Assembly: GCA_026647215.1 (NCBI GenBank)
Contig: JAPKHC010000006.1
Location: 1 to 64,000 of the forward strand
Length of the DNA: 64,000 nucleotides
Origin: F1-120-MAGs118 sp013360535
GTDB lineage: Bacteria; Planctomycetota; UBA1135; GCA-002686595
Direction: 5' to 3'
Both the position numbers and the translations under genes were made by a program. Below are positions 8,248-16,191 of this stretch, one piece after another. The notes under the pieces were generated by a model. It worked only from the letters and a program-made list of their open reading frames with translations, was not told the DNA's origin and ran no database searches. Within the stretch, counting starts at the first letter, position 1. Each line of letters opens with the position of its first letter.

Positions 8248-9813
8248 GTGCTCTCCCTAGCCCTTGTCGCGCTCTTCGCCCAGGCGCCCGAGGATCCGCC
8301 GCCGGCGCCGCCGACCGCGCCGTTGTCGCTGCGCGTCAACCGCGCGATCACCAAGGGCGTGAAGCTCTTGCGCGAGCGCCAGCAGGCCGACGGCAGCTGG
8401 GGCGGTTTCGAGGGCGAGCATCCCGGCGGGCAGACGGCGCTGGCGACCTTCACGCTGCTGCGCTCGGGCGTGCGGCGCAGCGACGAGGCCGTGCAACGCG
8501 GGCTGCGCTTCGTGCTCGACACCGAGTTCAAGAGCGTCTACTCGCACAGCGTGCGCCTGCTCCTGCTCGAGGCGCTCAACGATCCGGCGGCCTGGCGCGA
8601 TCCGGCGGATCGCAGCCTCGACTTCCTCGTGCAGACGCAGGTCGAAGGCGACTGGGCCTACCCGTGGGGCGCGGCGGACGCGAGCAACTCGCAGTTCGCG
8701 CTGCTCGGCTTGCGCGCCGCGCACCGCATGGGACTTTCCATTCCGGAAGCGACGCTCGTCAATGCCGCGAAGGCCATCTTCCGGCTGCAGGATGACGGCG
8801 GCGGCTTCCGCTACGAGCACGGCCGCATGGAGACCGGCGGCATCACGGCGGCTTCGCTCGGTGGGCTCACGGTGCTCGCGGAGATTGGTGAAGGCCGCAG
8901 CGCGGTCGAGGCGGTGCTCAAGAAACGCGCGAAGGAGCTGCGCGCCGGCGACGACTGGATGGTCGCGCACTGGAGTCCCTCCCAGAACGCCTACGGCGAC
9001 GTCGGCTGGACGCCGTCGTTCCAGTACCCGTACCTGTGGGCCGTCGAGCGCTGGTGCGGGCTCTCGCGGCGCGGCAAGCTCGGCGCGCACGACTGGTACG
9101 AAGAAGGCGCGGCCTGGCTCGTCGATCGCCAGCTCGACAACGGAAGCTGGCTCGACACGAACGAGTCGACGTGCTTCGCGCTGCTGTTCCTGCGGCGCGC
9201 TACGGTGACGCAGGATCCGTCGTCGGAGGTGCTCGATGACGAGCTCGACGCGCTGCGGCCGCCGAAACCGCTGACGGTGGCCGGCGACGTGCCGCGCCTG
9301 CGCGAGTGGCTCGCGCTCGGGCCGTGGCGCTCGGAGATTCCTGGGCGTGGGCTCGAGAAGTTGCCCTTCGAGCCCGCGAAGGTGTCGCCGCGCGAGGGCG
9401 CGAAGTTCGCCAAGCGCGACTGGCGCCGCGTGACGCTCAAGGCCGATGGCTGGGTGAACCTCGACGAGGCGCTCGCCACCGAGTGCGACGGCGGTTTCGT
9501 CGCGCTCGCGACGTGGATCGACTGCAGCGAGTCGGGCGCGCTCGACGCGCACCTGTGGCTCGAGGTCGAGGATGCGTGGCGCGTGTACGTCGACGGCGTG
9601 CTCGTCGGCTCGAGCCAGCGCCAGCAGGGTGCGATCGACGGGAGCGAGAGCTGTGCGCTGAAGCTGACGGCGGGGGAGCACCTGCTGCTGTGTCTCGTCG
9701 AGGACGAGCGCGGCGCCGCGGCGTTCGGCGCGCGCCTGTCGGCGAAGGACGGCGGCAAGCTCGAGCGCGCGCCGAAGTTCGCGCTGGCGCCCTCGCGAGG
9801 GAAGGGGAAGTGA
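8248..9813 (+). CDS. Secreted squalene-cyclase-fold (prenyltransferase repeat) protein with C-terminal beta-sandwich
   Basis: A 521-residue protein starting with GTG and a short hydrophobic signal (residues 1-11). Residues about 30-330 contain prenyltransferase/squalene-oxidase repeats with QQADGSWGG, LQDDGGGFRYE and RQLDNGSWLDT, the QW-like motifs of the alpha/alpha toroid. The catalytic DxDD of squalene-hopene cyclases was not seen, so terpene cyclisation is unlikely; planctomycete genomes carry many such secreted toroid proteins of unknown role. Residues about 345-510 form a separate beta-sandwich resembling PA14 or carbohydrate-binding modules (WLALGPW, WRVYVDGVLV). It heads a tightly packed operon, its stop lying 2 bases before the next start. 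A polymer-binding or scaffolding function is plausible but inferred. Confidence 0.8.
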   Translation: MLSLALVALFAQAPEDPPPAPPTAPLSLRVNRAITKGVKLLRERQQADGSWGGFEGEHPGGQTALATFTLLRSGVRRSDEAVQRGLRFVLDTEFKSVYSHSVRLLLLEALNDPAAWRDPADRSLDFLVQTQVEGDWAYPWGAADASNSQFALLGLRAAHRMGLSIPEATLVNAAKAIFRLQDDGGGFRYEHGRMETGGITAASLGGLTVLAEIGEGRSAVEAVLKKRAKELRAGDDWMVAHWSPSQNAYGDVGWTPSFQYPYLWAVERWCGLSRRGKLGAHDWYEEGAAWLVDRQLDNGSWLDTNESTCFALLFLRRATVTQDPSSEVLDDELDALRPPKPLTVAGDVPRLREWLALGPWRSEIPGRGLEKLPFEPAKVSPREGAKFAKRDWRRVTLKADGWVNLDEALATECDGGFVALATWIDCSESGALDAHLWLEVEDAWRVYVDGVLVGSSQRQQGAIDGSESCALKLTAGEHLLLCLVEDERGAAAFGARLSAKDGGKLERAPKFALAPSRGKGK

Positions 9814-9815
9814 CG

Positions 9816-10532
9816 ATGGGCGAGGCTCAGGAGCGCGGAATCGTCGAGCGGCGGCTCAATTTCCTCGCGCGCCGCGTGGCGGAGCTGCGCGAGCGGGGCG
9901 AGCTGCCGGAGGTCCGCGCGCCGCAGGGCTCCGGTGCTCCCAATCGCCACGGAATGCCGCGCCTTCCCGTCGGGCAGCACGAGGTCAAGAACTGGCCGGT
10001 GCTCGACCTCGGCCACCAGCCGCTCGTCGGCACGAAGGAATGGCGCCTCGAGATCACGGGCGAGGTCGAGCATCCGGTGACGCTCGACTGGGAGGCTTTC
10101 CTCGGCCTTCCGCAGGTCGACGACGAGAGCGACTTCCACTGCGTGACGAGCTGGAGCCGCTTCGACAACCGCTGGCGCGGCGTGCAGTTTCGCGAGCTCG
10201 CCGCGCTCGTGCTGCCGCGAGAGACTGCACGCTTCGTGCTGTGCACCGGCCACGACAGCGACCCCGGCTCGGGCGAGAGCTACACGACCAACCTGCCGCT
10301 CGACCGCGCGCTCGATCCCGATGTGCTGCTCGTGCACACGTGGGACGGGCGGCCGCTCGCACGCGAGCACGGAGGACCGGTGCGGATGATCACGCCGCGC
10401 CTGTACGCATGGAAAGGCACCAAGTGGATCAAGCGCATCGAGTTCAGGAGCGAGGATCGGCCGGGATTCTGGGAGCGTCGCGGCTATTCGGACAGCGCGG
10501 AGCCGTGGCTCGACGATCGGTATCGCGCGTGA
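9816..10532 (+). CDS. Molybdopterin-dependent oxidoreductase, sulfite-oxidase/YedY fold
   Basis: A 238-residue protein with the Oxidored_molyb fold. The molybdenum-ligating cysteine is expected in DFHCVTSWSRFDN as Cys109. Further family features are WRGVQFREL, the CTGHDSDPG segment, a GGPVRMITPRLYAWKG block and the C-terminal GFWERRGY. The length equals the core domain of SoxC/MsrP-type enzymes without the dimerisation domain or cytochrome. Unlike MsrP it shows no clear Tat signal; ERRLNFLARR near the N-terminus has paired arginines but no hydrophobic stretch follows, so it is probably cytosolic. Substrate is unknown; sulfite, sulfoxides or S-oxidised methionine are family substrates. The ATG at 9816 follows the preceding stop by 2 bases and has GAAGGGGAAG as ribosome site. 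The last codon overlaps the next start. Confidence 0.88.
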   Translation: MGEAQERGIVERRLNFLARRVAELRERGELPEVRAPQGSGAPNRHGMPRLPVGQHEVKNWPVLDLGHQPLVGTKEWRLEITGEVEHPVTLDWEAFLGLPQVDDESDFHCVTSWSRFDNRWRGVQFRELAALVLPRETARFVLCTGHDSDPGSGESYTTNLPLDRALDPDVLLVHTWDGRPLAREHGGPVRMITPRLYAWKGTKWIKRIEFRSEDRPGFWERRGYSDSAEPWLDDRYRA

Positions 10533-12865
10533 GCCTCGCGGCGCTGGCGCTGGCGGGCCTCGCGCTCGTGTCGAGCGCGCAGGACGCGCTCAAGGACATC
10601 AAGGCCAAGGAGGCCGAGAAGCGCGTCGCGGCCGTGGCGGAGCTCGAGAAGCTCGGCGGCGAGGCGGCGGAGAAGGCGCTCGTGTCGGCGCTGCTCGACC
10701 GCGACTGGGAGGTCGTCGAGCGCGCGGCGAACGCGCTCGGGAAGATCGGCACGAAAACGGCGGTTCCGCAGCTCGTCAAGACCGCGCTCGACGCCCCGGC
10801 GATGCGGCTGCGGCGCGCGGCGGCGCTCTCGCTCGCCAGCATCGATGCCGCGCGCGCGACCGAGGATCTCGCGAAGCAGACGGCGGGCAAGAACGCGCTG
10901 CGCGCGTGGCAGGCGCTCGCGATCGTCGCCTCCCAGGGCGCCGGCGCAGAGGCCGAGACGGTCGCCAAGAACCTCAAGAAGTCGCAAAAGGCCAAGGAGG
11001 CCGACGAGCGGCTGGCGGCGGCGGGCGCGATCGGCGCGGCGTCGCTGGAAGAGATGACCACGATGCTCACGGCGTACTTGCAGGGCGATGCGGAGCTCGC
11101 CTGCGCCGCGCTCGGTGCGGTCGAGGTCCGGCCGGATCCGAGTTTCCTCCCGGTGCTGGAGGCGCAGCTGGCGGGCGCGAACTTGCTCGATGTCGTCGAG
11201 CGGCGGCTCGCGCGTGCGGTGGTCGCGATCGCGGGCAAGGACGCGACGGCGGTGCAGGTCGCGGAGCGGCTCGCGAAGGGCAACGAGGCGGCGGCAGCGC
11301 GCGCCATGCGGCTGGCGAGTGCGCTGACGCAGGTCGAGGGCACCCGCGCGCCGGCGACGGCCGTGTTGGAGGCGGGACTGCAGCACGCGAGCGCGGACGT
11401 GCGCGCCGCCGCGGTGCACGAGGTGTCGCTGCGCAAGGTCGCGTCGGCGCGCGAGCGCGTGCTCGAGATGCTCGGCAAGGACAGTGACTCGCGCGTGCGG
11501 CAAGTGATCGTGCGCGAGCTGCGCACCGACGCCGCGGACGACAAGGTGGCCGGTGCGCTGATCGCGCGCCTCGCGACGGACTCGAACGCGCTGGTGCGCG
11601 AGGATGCGGCGGTGGCGCTCGCGTCCAGCCGCAGTCCGGCCGCGGTTTCCGCCCTCGCCAAGGCCTTGGGCGACAAGGAGTGGACCGTCGCCGTGTGCGC
11701 GGCGGTTTCGCTCGGCAAGACGACGCACCTCGATGCGGTCGACCCGCTGCTCGCGCTCTCCAAGAGCGAAGACTGGCGCCTGCGCGGCGCCGCGATCGTT
11801 GGCCTGTGCCACGTGACCAAGTTGGGCGCCATTCCGACGGTGCTCGCGGCGACGGCGGATCGTGAGCCCGCGATCGCGCTGACGGCACAGGCCTGCGCGC
11901 GGGCCATTTCCAAGCAGGATTTCGGCAGTGACTCGACCGCGTGGCTGAAGTGGTGGGGCCAGAACATGCTCAAGATCAAGCTGTTCACGCCCGAGGAGGC
12001 CAAGGCGCGGCGCGAGAAGTTCGGGTATTCGGTGCCGGTGCACGAGGTGTTCCGGGATCTCGACGTGATCGTGCTCGAGAGCCGCGGCGACCAGATCCAG
12101 AGCGTGCTCGAGCGCGTGGAAACGGGCGCGGCGGCGGCAGCGGGCGCCAAGGCGGACAAGAAGGACGTCGCGAAGGGCGGCGTGCCGTACCGCAAGACGA
12201 CCGCGGGCCAGCATCGCCCCGATGGCCTGCAGCCCTTCGGCGTGTACGTGTCGAACTGCACAGGCGAAGTGCTGCCCGCGGACCTCGAGGCGATCTCGTG
12301 GTTCGTGCGCACGGGCGGCTACCTGTTCGGCTCGTGCTGGTCGCTAGGCGAGACGATCGATCGCGTGTATCCGGGGGTCGTGCGCGCGCGGCACCTCGAG
12401 AACGAGCTCGCGACGGTCAGCGCCGAGCCGATCGCGGTCTCGAGCCCGTACCTCGTGGGCGTGTTCGATGGCGGCGTCGAGCCGCACTACAACCTCGAAG
12501 GGCCGCACCTGATCGAGGTCGTCGACCGCGAACGTTGCGAGGTGCTCGTCGACAGCCCGCAGTGCGCCGGCAAGTACGGCGTCGGCAACATGACGGTCTG
12601 GTTCCACGCGGGGCACGGGCTCATCTGCGACTCCGTGAACCACTTCAACAACCAGGGCCTCGTCAACGCGACGTGGATCAAGGAGAACGACGAGCGGCAA
12701 GCCTACGCGGTCGATCGCATGGCGTTGCCGTGGGACCAGTGGCGCGCGACGGCGGGCGAGAAGTGGTGGGGCTCGAACGGCAAGGCGGCCGAACACGTGC
12801 TCGACCGCACGGCGCTGCACCTCGTCACGAACTTTGTCCGTTCCAAGCGAGCCGAGGAACTCTAG
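10529..12865 (+). CDS. Secreted HEAT-repeat protein fused to an amidotransferase-like domain
   Basis: A 778-residue protein. The GTG start at 10529 overlaps the previous stop (GTGA) and opens directly into a signal peptide (LAALALAGLALVSSAQ). Residues about 20-460 are HEAT repeats with regular VxxLxxxL helices and many single-residue variants. From about residue 480 the chain changes to an alpha/beta domain with DLDVIVLE, FGVYVSNCTGE, DLEAISWFVRTGGYLFGS and a late HAGHGLICD. This resembles class-I amidotransferase-like or DUF4159-type domains that planctomycetes fuse to repeats. A nucleophile-His-Glu triad cannot be assigned. Its stop is immediately followed by the YtfQ-like start codon, so it is transcribed with the sugar transporter. 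The role is unknown; binding of a periplasmic partner by the HEAT part is an inference. Confidence 0.75.
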   Translation: MSLAALALAGLALVSSAQDALKDIKAKEAEKRVAAVAELEKLGGEAAEKALVSALLDRDWEVVERAANALGKIGTKTAVPQLVKTALDAPAMRLRRAAALSLASIDAARATEDLAKQTAGKNALRAWQALAIVASQGAGAEAETVAKNLKKSQKAKEADERLAAAGAIGAASLEEMTTMLTAYLQGDAELACAALGAVEVRPDPSFLPVLEAQLAGANLLDVVERRLARAVVAIAGKDATAVQVAERLAKGNEAAAARAMRLASALTQVEGTRAPATAVLEAGLQHASADVRAAAVHEVSLRKVASARERVLEMLGKDSDSRVRQVIVRELRTDAADDKVAGALIARLATDSNALVREDAAVALASSRSPAAVSALAKALGDKEWTVAVCAAVSLGKTTHLDAVDPLLALSKSEDWRLRGAAIVGLCHVTKLGAIPTVLAATADREPAIALTAQACARAISKQDFGSDSTAWLKWWGQNMLKIKLFTPEEAKARREKFGYSVPVHEVFRDLDVIVLESRGDQIQSVLERVETGAAAAAGAKADKKDVAKGGVPYRKTTAGQHRPDGLQPFGVYVSNCTGEVLPADLEAISWFVRTGGYLFGSCWSLGETIDRVYPGVVRARHLENELATVSAEPIAVSSPYLVGVFDGGVEPHYNLEGPHLIEVVDRERCEVLVDSPQCAGKYGVGNMTVWFHAGHGLICDSVNHFNNQGLVNATWIKENDERQAYAVDRMALPWDQWRATAGEKWWGSNGKAAEHVLDRTALHLVTNFVRSKRAEEL

Positions 12866-13828
12866 ATGCGCCTGCACTTGATTGGGGGAGCGCTGCTGGC
12901 GCTCGTGGCGTCCTGTGGCGGCGGCGAGACCGCCGAGCAGGGCACGGGTTCGTCCAAGACCATGGTCGTCGGCTTCGCGCAGCTCGGCGCGGAGAGCAAC
13001 TGGCGCACGGCGGAGACACGCTCGGTGCAGGACGAGGCGCAGCGGCGCGGCGTCGAGCTCAAGTTCGCCGACGCGCAGGGGCAGCAGGAGAACCAGATCC
13101 GCGCGCTCAAGGGCTTCGTCGGCATGAATGTCGGCGCGATCCTGCTCGCGCCCAAGACCGAGACGGGCTGGGACAACGTGCTCGCCGACGTGCGCAAGAA
13201 GAACATCCCCGTCGTGCTGCTCGATCGTGGCGTCAAGGTCGCCGACGAGTCGCTCTACACGACGCTGATCGCCTCGGATTTCGTCGAGGAAGGGCGCAAG
13301 GCCGCGACGTGGCTCGTCGGCGCGACGGGCGGCAAGTGCCGGCTCGTCGAGCTGCAAGGCACCGTCGGTTCCGCGCCGGCGATCGACCGCCAGAAGGGCT
13401 TCCTGGAGGTGCTCGCGCAGCATCCCGGCATGGAGGTGATCCTCTCGCAGACCGCGGAGTTCGGGCTCGCGAAGGGCAAGGAGGTGATGGAGGCCTTCCT
13501 GAAGGCGAAACCGAAGGAAATCCAGGCCGTTTACGCGCACAACGACGACATGGCGCTGGGGGCGATCCAGGCGCTCGAGGCCGCGGGCCTGAAGCCGGGT
13601 GTCGACGTGCTCGTCGTGTCGATCGACGGTGGCAAGCCGGCCTTCGAGGCGATGGCCGCGGGCAAGCTCAACTGCGTCGTCGAGTGCAGCCCGTTGCTCG
13701 GGCCGCTCGCCTTCGACGCGCTCGAGCGCCTGCAGCGCGGCGAGACGCTGCCCAAGCGCATCGTCGTCGAGGATCGAGTGTTCACCGCCGCCGAGGCCGC
13801 GGCCGAGCTTCCCAACCGCAAGTACTAG
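12866..13828 (+). CDS. ytfQ: Sugar ABC transporter substrate-binding lipoprotein, YtfQ-like
   Basis: A 320-residue type-I periplasmic binding protein. The signal ends in LVASC with Cys17, so it is a lipoprotein anchored near its permease. Family features are VGFAQLGAESNWR at the start of the mature domain, ALKGFVGMNVGAILLAPKTETGW, PVVLLDRGV, IDRQKGFLEVL, YAHNDDMALGAI and VSIDGG. These fit the YtfQ group, which binds galactofuranose and related furanoses, better than RbsB. The ATG directly follows the previous TAG (no gap), with GAGGAAC as ribosome site. ATPase and two permeases follow after the GH127 gene, so a complete importer is encoded. Arabinofuranose as ligand is inferred from the GH127 neighbour. 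Confidence 0.9.
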   Translation: MRLHLIGGALLALVASCGGGETAEQGTGSSKTMVVGFAQLGAESNWRTAETRSVQDEAQRRGVELKFADAQGQQENQIRALKGFVGMNVGAILLAPKTETGWDNVLADVRKKNIPVVLLDRGVKVADESLYTTLIASDFVEEGRKAATWLVGATGGKCRLVELQGTVGSAPAIDRQKGFLEVLAQHPGMEVILSQTAEFGLAKGKEVMEAFLKAKPKEIQAVYAHNDDMALGAIQALEAAGLKPGVDVLVVSIDGGKPAFEAMAAGKLNCVVECSPLLGPLAFDALERLQRGETLPKRIVVEDRVFTAAEAAAELPNRKY

Positions 13829-13836
13829 GGACCACC

Positions 13837-16191
13837 ATGCGCCGACTCGTTCTTGCGGCCCTCTCCGTCCTCCTCGTCGCATGCCAGTCGAACCCGTCGC
13901 GTCCGGCGGGCGGCGGCACACGCGGAAGGCTCGAGCCCGTGCCGTTCGAGCGCGTGAAGCTCGAGGACTCGTTCTGGAAGCCGAAGGTCGAGACCAACCG
14001 GCGTGTCACCGTCGAGGCCTGCCTCGCCAAGTGCGAGGAGACCGGTCGCATCGCCAACTTCGCGCGCTGTGGCGGGCTCGAGCCGGGGCCGCACCAGGGT
14101 CTGCTCTTCAACGACTCCGACGTCTACAAGGTGATCGAGGGCGCGGCCTACACGCTCGCGACCACGCCGGACAAGGCGCTCGAGGCGCGGCTCGACACGC
14201 TGATCGACAAGATCGCGGCGGCGCAGCAGCCCGATGGGTACCTGAACACCTACTACACGATGGTCGAGCCCGCGCAGCGCTGGAAGAACATCGCGCACGG
14301 GCACGAACTGTATTGCGCCGGGCATCTCGTCGAGGCGGCGGTCGCTTACGAGGCCGCGACGGGCAAGCGCAAGCTGCTCGACGTCGCGCTGCGCCTCGTC
14401 GACCACATCGACGCGACGTTCGGGCCGGGCAAGAAGCTCGATCCGCCGGGGCACGAGGAGCTTGAGCTCGCGCTCGTGAAGCTCTGGCGCCGCACGCAGG
14501 ACCCGCGCCACCTCGCGCTCGCGCGTTTCTTCGTCGACCAGCGCGGCAGCGCGCAGGGTCGCGAGCGCTTCGGCGATTACGCGCAGGACCACCTGCCGAT
14601 CCGCGAGCAGCGCGAGATCGTCGGCCACGCGGTGCGCGCGATGTACCTCTACAGCGGCGTCGCCGACGTCGCCGGCATCACGGGTGATGCGGAGCTGTGG
14701 AGCGCGCTCGACGCCATCTGGCACGACGTCGTCGACACCAAGATGTACGTCACCGGAGGCATCGGCTCGTCGGCCTCGAACGAAGGCATCACGCACTCCT
14801 TCGACCTGCCCAACGAGACCGCGTACTGCGAGACCTGCGCGCAGATCGGCATGGCGCTGTGGAACCAGCGCATGTTCCTCGCGACGGGCGAGGGGCGCTT
14901 CGCCGACATCGTCGAGCTCGAGCTCTTCAACGGCTTTCTGTCGGGCGTCTCGGCCTCGGGCGATCGTTTCTTCTACGCCAACCCGCTCGCGAGCGCGGGC
15001 GACCGCGCGCGTGTGCCGTGGTTCGACTGTTCCTGCTGCCCGTCGAACGTCGTGCGTTTCCTGCCGGCGATCGGCGAGCGGATCTACGCGCACCGCGGCG
15101 ACGAGCTGTTCGTCTCGCAATACGTCGGGAGCGACGCGGTCATCCCGCTCGCGGGCCAGAACGTGCGCGTCTCGCAGCGCACGGAGTATCCGTTCGACGG
15201 TGTCGTGCGGATGCAGCTCGACCCGGAGCAGGAGGCGGAGTTCGAGCTGCGCTTGCGCGTGCCGCAGTGGTGCGACGGGAAGTTCGAGGTGGCCGTCGCC
15301 GGCGAGGAAGACGCGGGCTCGACGGCGCTCGTCGACGGCTTCTTCTGCGTGCGGCGGCGCTGGAAGCAGGGCGATTCGCTCGTGCTGCGGATGGAGATGC
15401 CGCCGCGGCGCGTTTACGCCGACCCGCGGGTCGAGGCCAACCGTGGGCGCGTGGCGATCCAGCGCGGGCCGGTCGTCTACTGCGCGGAAGGCGTCGACAA
15501 CTCTGGCGGCGCTCTCGCGCTCGTGCTGCCGAAATCGGCTGACCTCGCCGTGATTCCGACGGCTGCGCGCGGTGAGCCGGTGCGCATCGCGGCGGACGCG
15601 CAGGTGCTCGTCGAGCGCAGGTTCGACGCGGTCCGCACCGAGCCGCGGCACGCGACGCTCGTGCCGTACTACTCGTGGGGCAATCGCGGGACCTCGGACA
15701 TGGTGACGTGGTTCCCCGAGAGTGCCGAGCTCGCCCGCGCACCCGGTGGGCCGAGCGCGCAGGTCGGCGAGATCCTCGTGCGCGCGAGCCATGCGTGGCC
15801 TTCGGATTCGCTCGCGGCGGTCATCGACGGCGTCAGTCCGAAGGCCTCGAACGACCACGACATTCCGCGCCACACCTTCTGGAGCCACCGCGGCACGAAC
15901 GAGTGGCTCGTGCAGGAGTTCCGGCTGCCCAAGCCGGTGTCGAGCTCGAGCGTGTACTGGTTCGACGACACCGGTCGCGGTGGATGTCGCGTTCCGAAGT
16001 CCTGGCGGATCAGCTGTCGCGTGAACGGCGAGTGGAAGCCTGTGCAGCTCGCGAGCGGCGAGACCTGCGCGACGAACGTCGACACGTGGTGCACGGTGAA
16101 GTTCGTGCGTGTGCTCGCGGAGGCCGTGCGGCTCGAGGTCGAGCTGCAGCCCGAGATGAGCGCCGGCGTGCTGGAGTGGAAGCTCGAGTGA
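13837..16191 (+). CDS. GH127 family beta-L-arabinofuranosidase, lipoprotein
   Basis: A 784-residue glycoside hydrolase of family GH127 (formerly DUF1680). A lipobox LVAC with Cys16 predicts an envelope lipoprotein. The (alpha/alpha)6-barrel carries GHELYCAGHLVEAAV and the zinc/cysteine site described for the GH127 enzyme HypBA1: Glu332 and Cys334 in YCETCAQ, and Cys400-Cys401 in CSCCPSN, one of which would be the nucleophile. Residues after about 660 form an extra beta-sandwich resembling F5/8-type C or CBM32 modules (VYWFDDTG, RISCRVNGEW). GH127 releases L-arabinofuranose from beta-linked arabinosides. Its place between the binding-protein and ATPase genes of a furanose importer suggests it supplies the transported sugar. 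The ATG at 13837 lies 8 bases after the previous stop; its stop overlaps the next GTG. Confidence 0.92.
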   Translation: MRRLVLAALSVLLVACQSNPSRPAGGGTRGRLEPVPFERVKLEDSFWKPKVETNRRVTVEACLAKCEETGRIANFARCGGLEPGPHQGLLFNDSDVYKVIEGAAYTLATTPDKALEARLDTLIDKIAAAQQPDGYLNTYYTMVEPAQRWKNIAHGHELYCAGHLVEAAVAYEAATGKRKLLDVALRLVDHIDATFGPGKKLDPPGHEELELALVKLWRRTQDPRHLALARFFVDQRGSAQGRERFGDYAQDHLPIREQREIVGHAVRAMYLYSGVADVAGITGDAELWSALDAIWHDVVDTKMYVTGGIGSSASNEGITHSFDLPNETAYCETCAQIGMALWNQRMFLATGEGRFADIVELELFNGFLSGVSASGDRFFYANPLASAGDRARVPWFDCSCCPSNVVRFLPAIGERIYAHRGDELFVSQYVGSDAVIPLAGQNVRVSQRTEYPFDGVVRMQLDPEQEAEFELRLRVPQWCDGKFEVAVAGEEDAGSTALVDGFFCVRRRWKQGDSLVLRMEMPPRRVYADPRVEANRGRVAIQRGPVVYCAEGVDNSGGALALVLPKSADLAVIPTAARGEPVRIAADAQVLVERRFDAVRTEPRHATLVPYYSWGNRGTSDMVTWFPESAELARAPGGPSAQVGEILVRASHAWPSDSLAAVIDGVSPKASNDHDIPRHTFWSHRGTNEWLVQEFRLPKPVSSSSVYWFDDTGRGGCRVPKSWRISCRVNGEWKPVQLASGETCATNVDTWCTVKFVRVLAEAVRLEVELQPEMSAGVLEWKLE

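Noticed and set aside
8248..9813. Hopanoid/squalene cyclase
   Set aside because: QW-like repeats are present but the DxDD catalytic motif is not, and the protein is exported and shorter than true cyclases.
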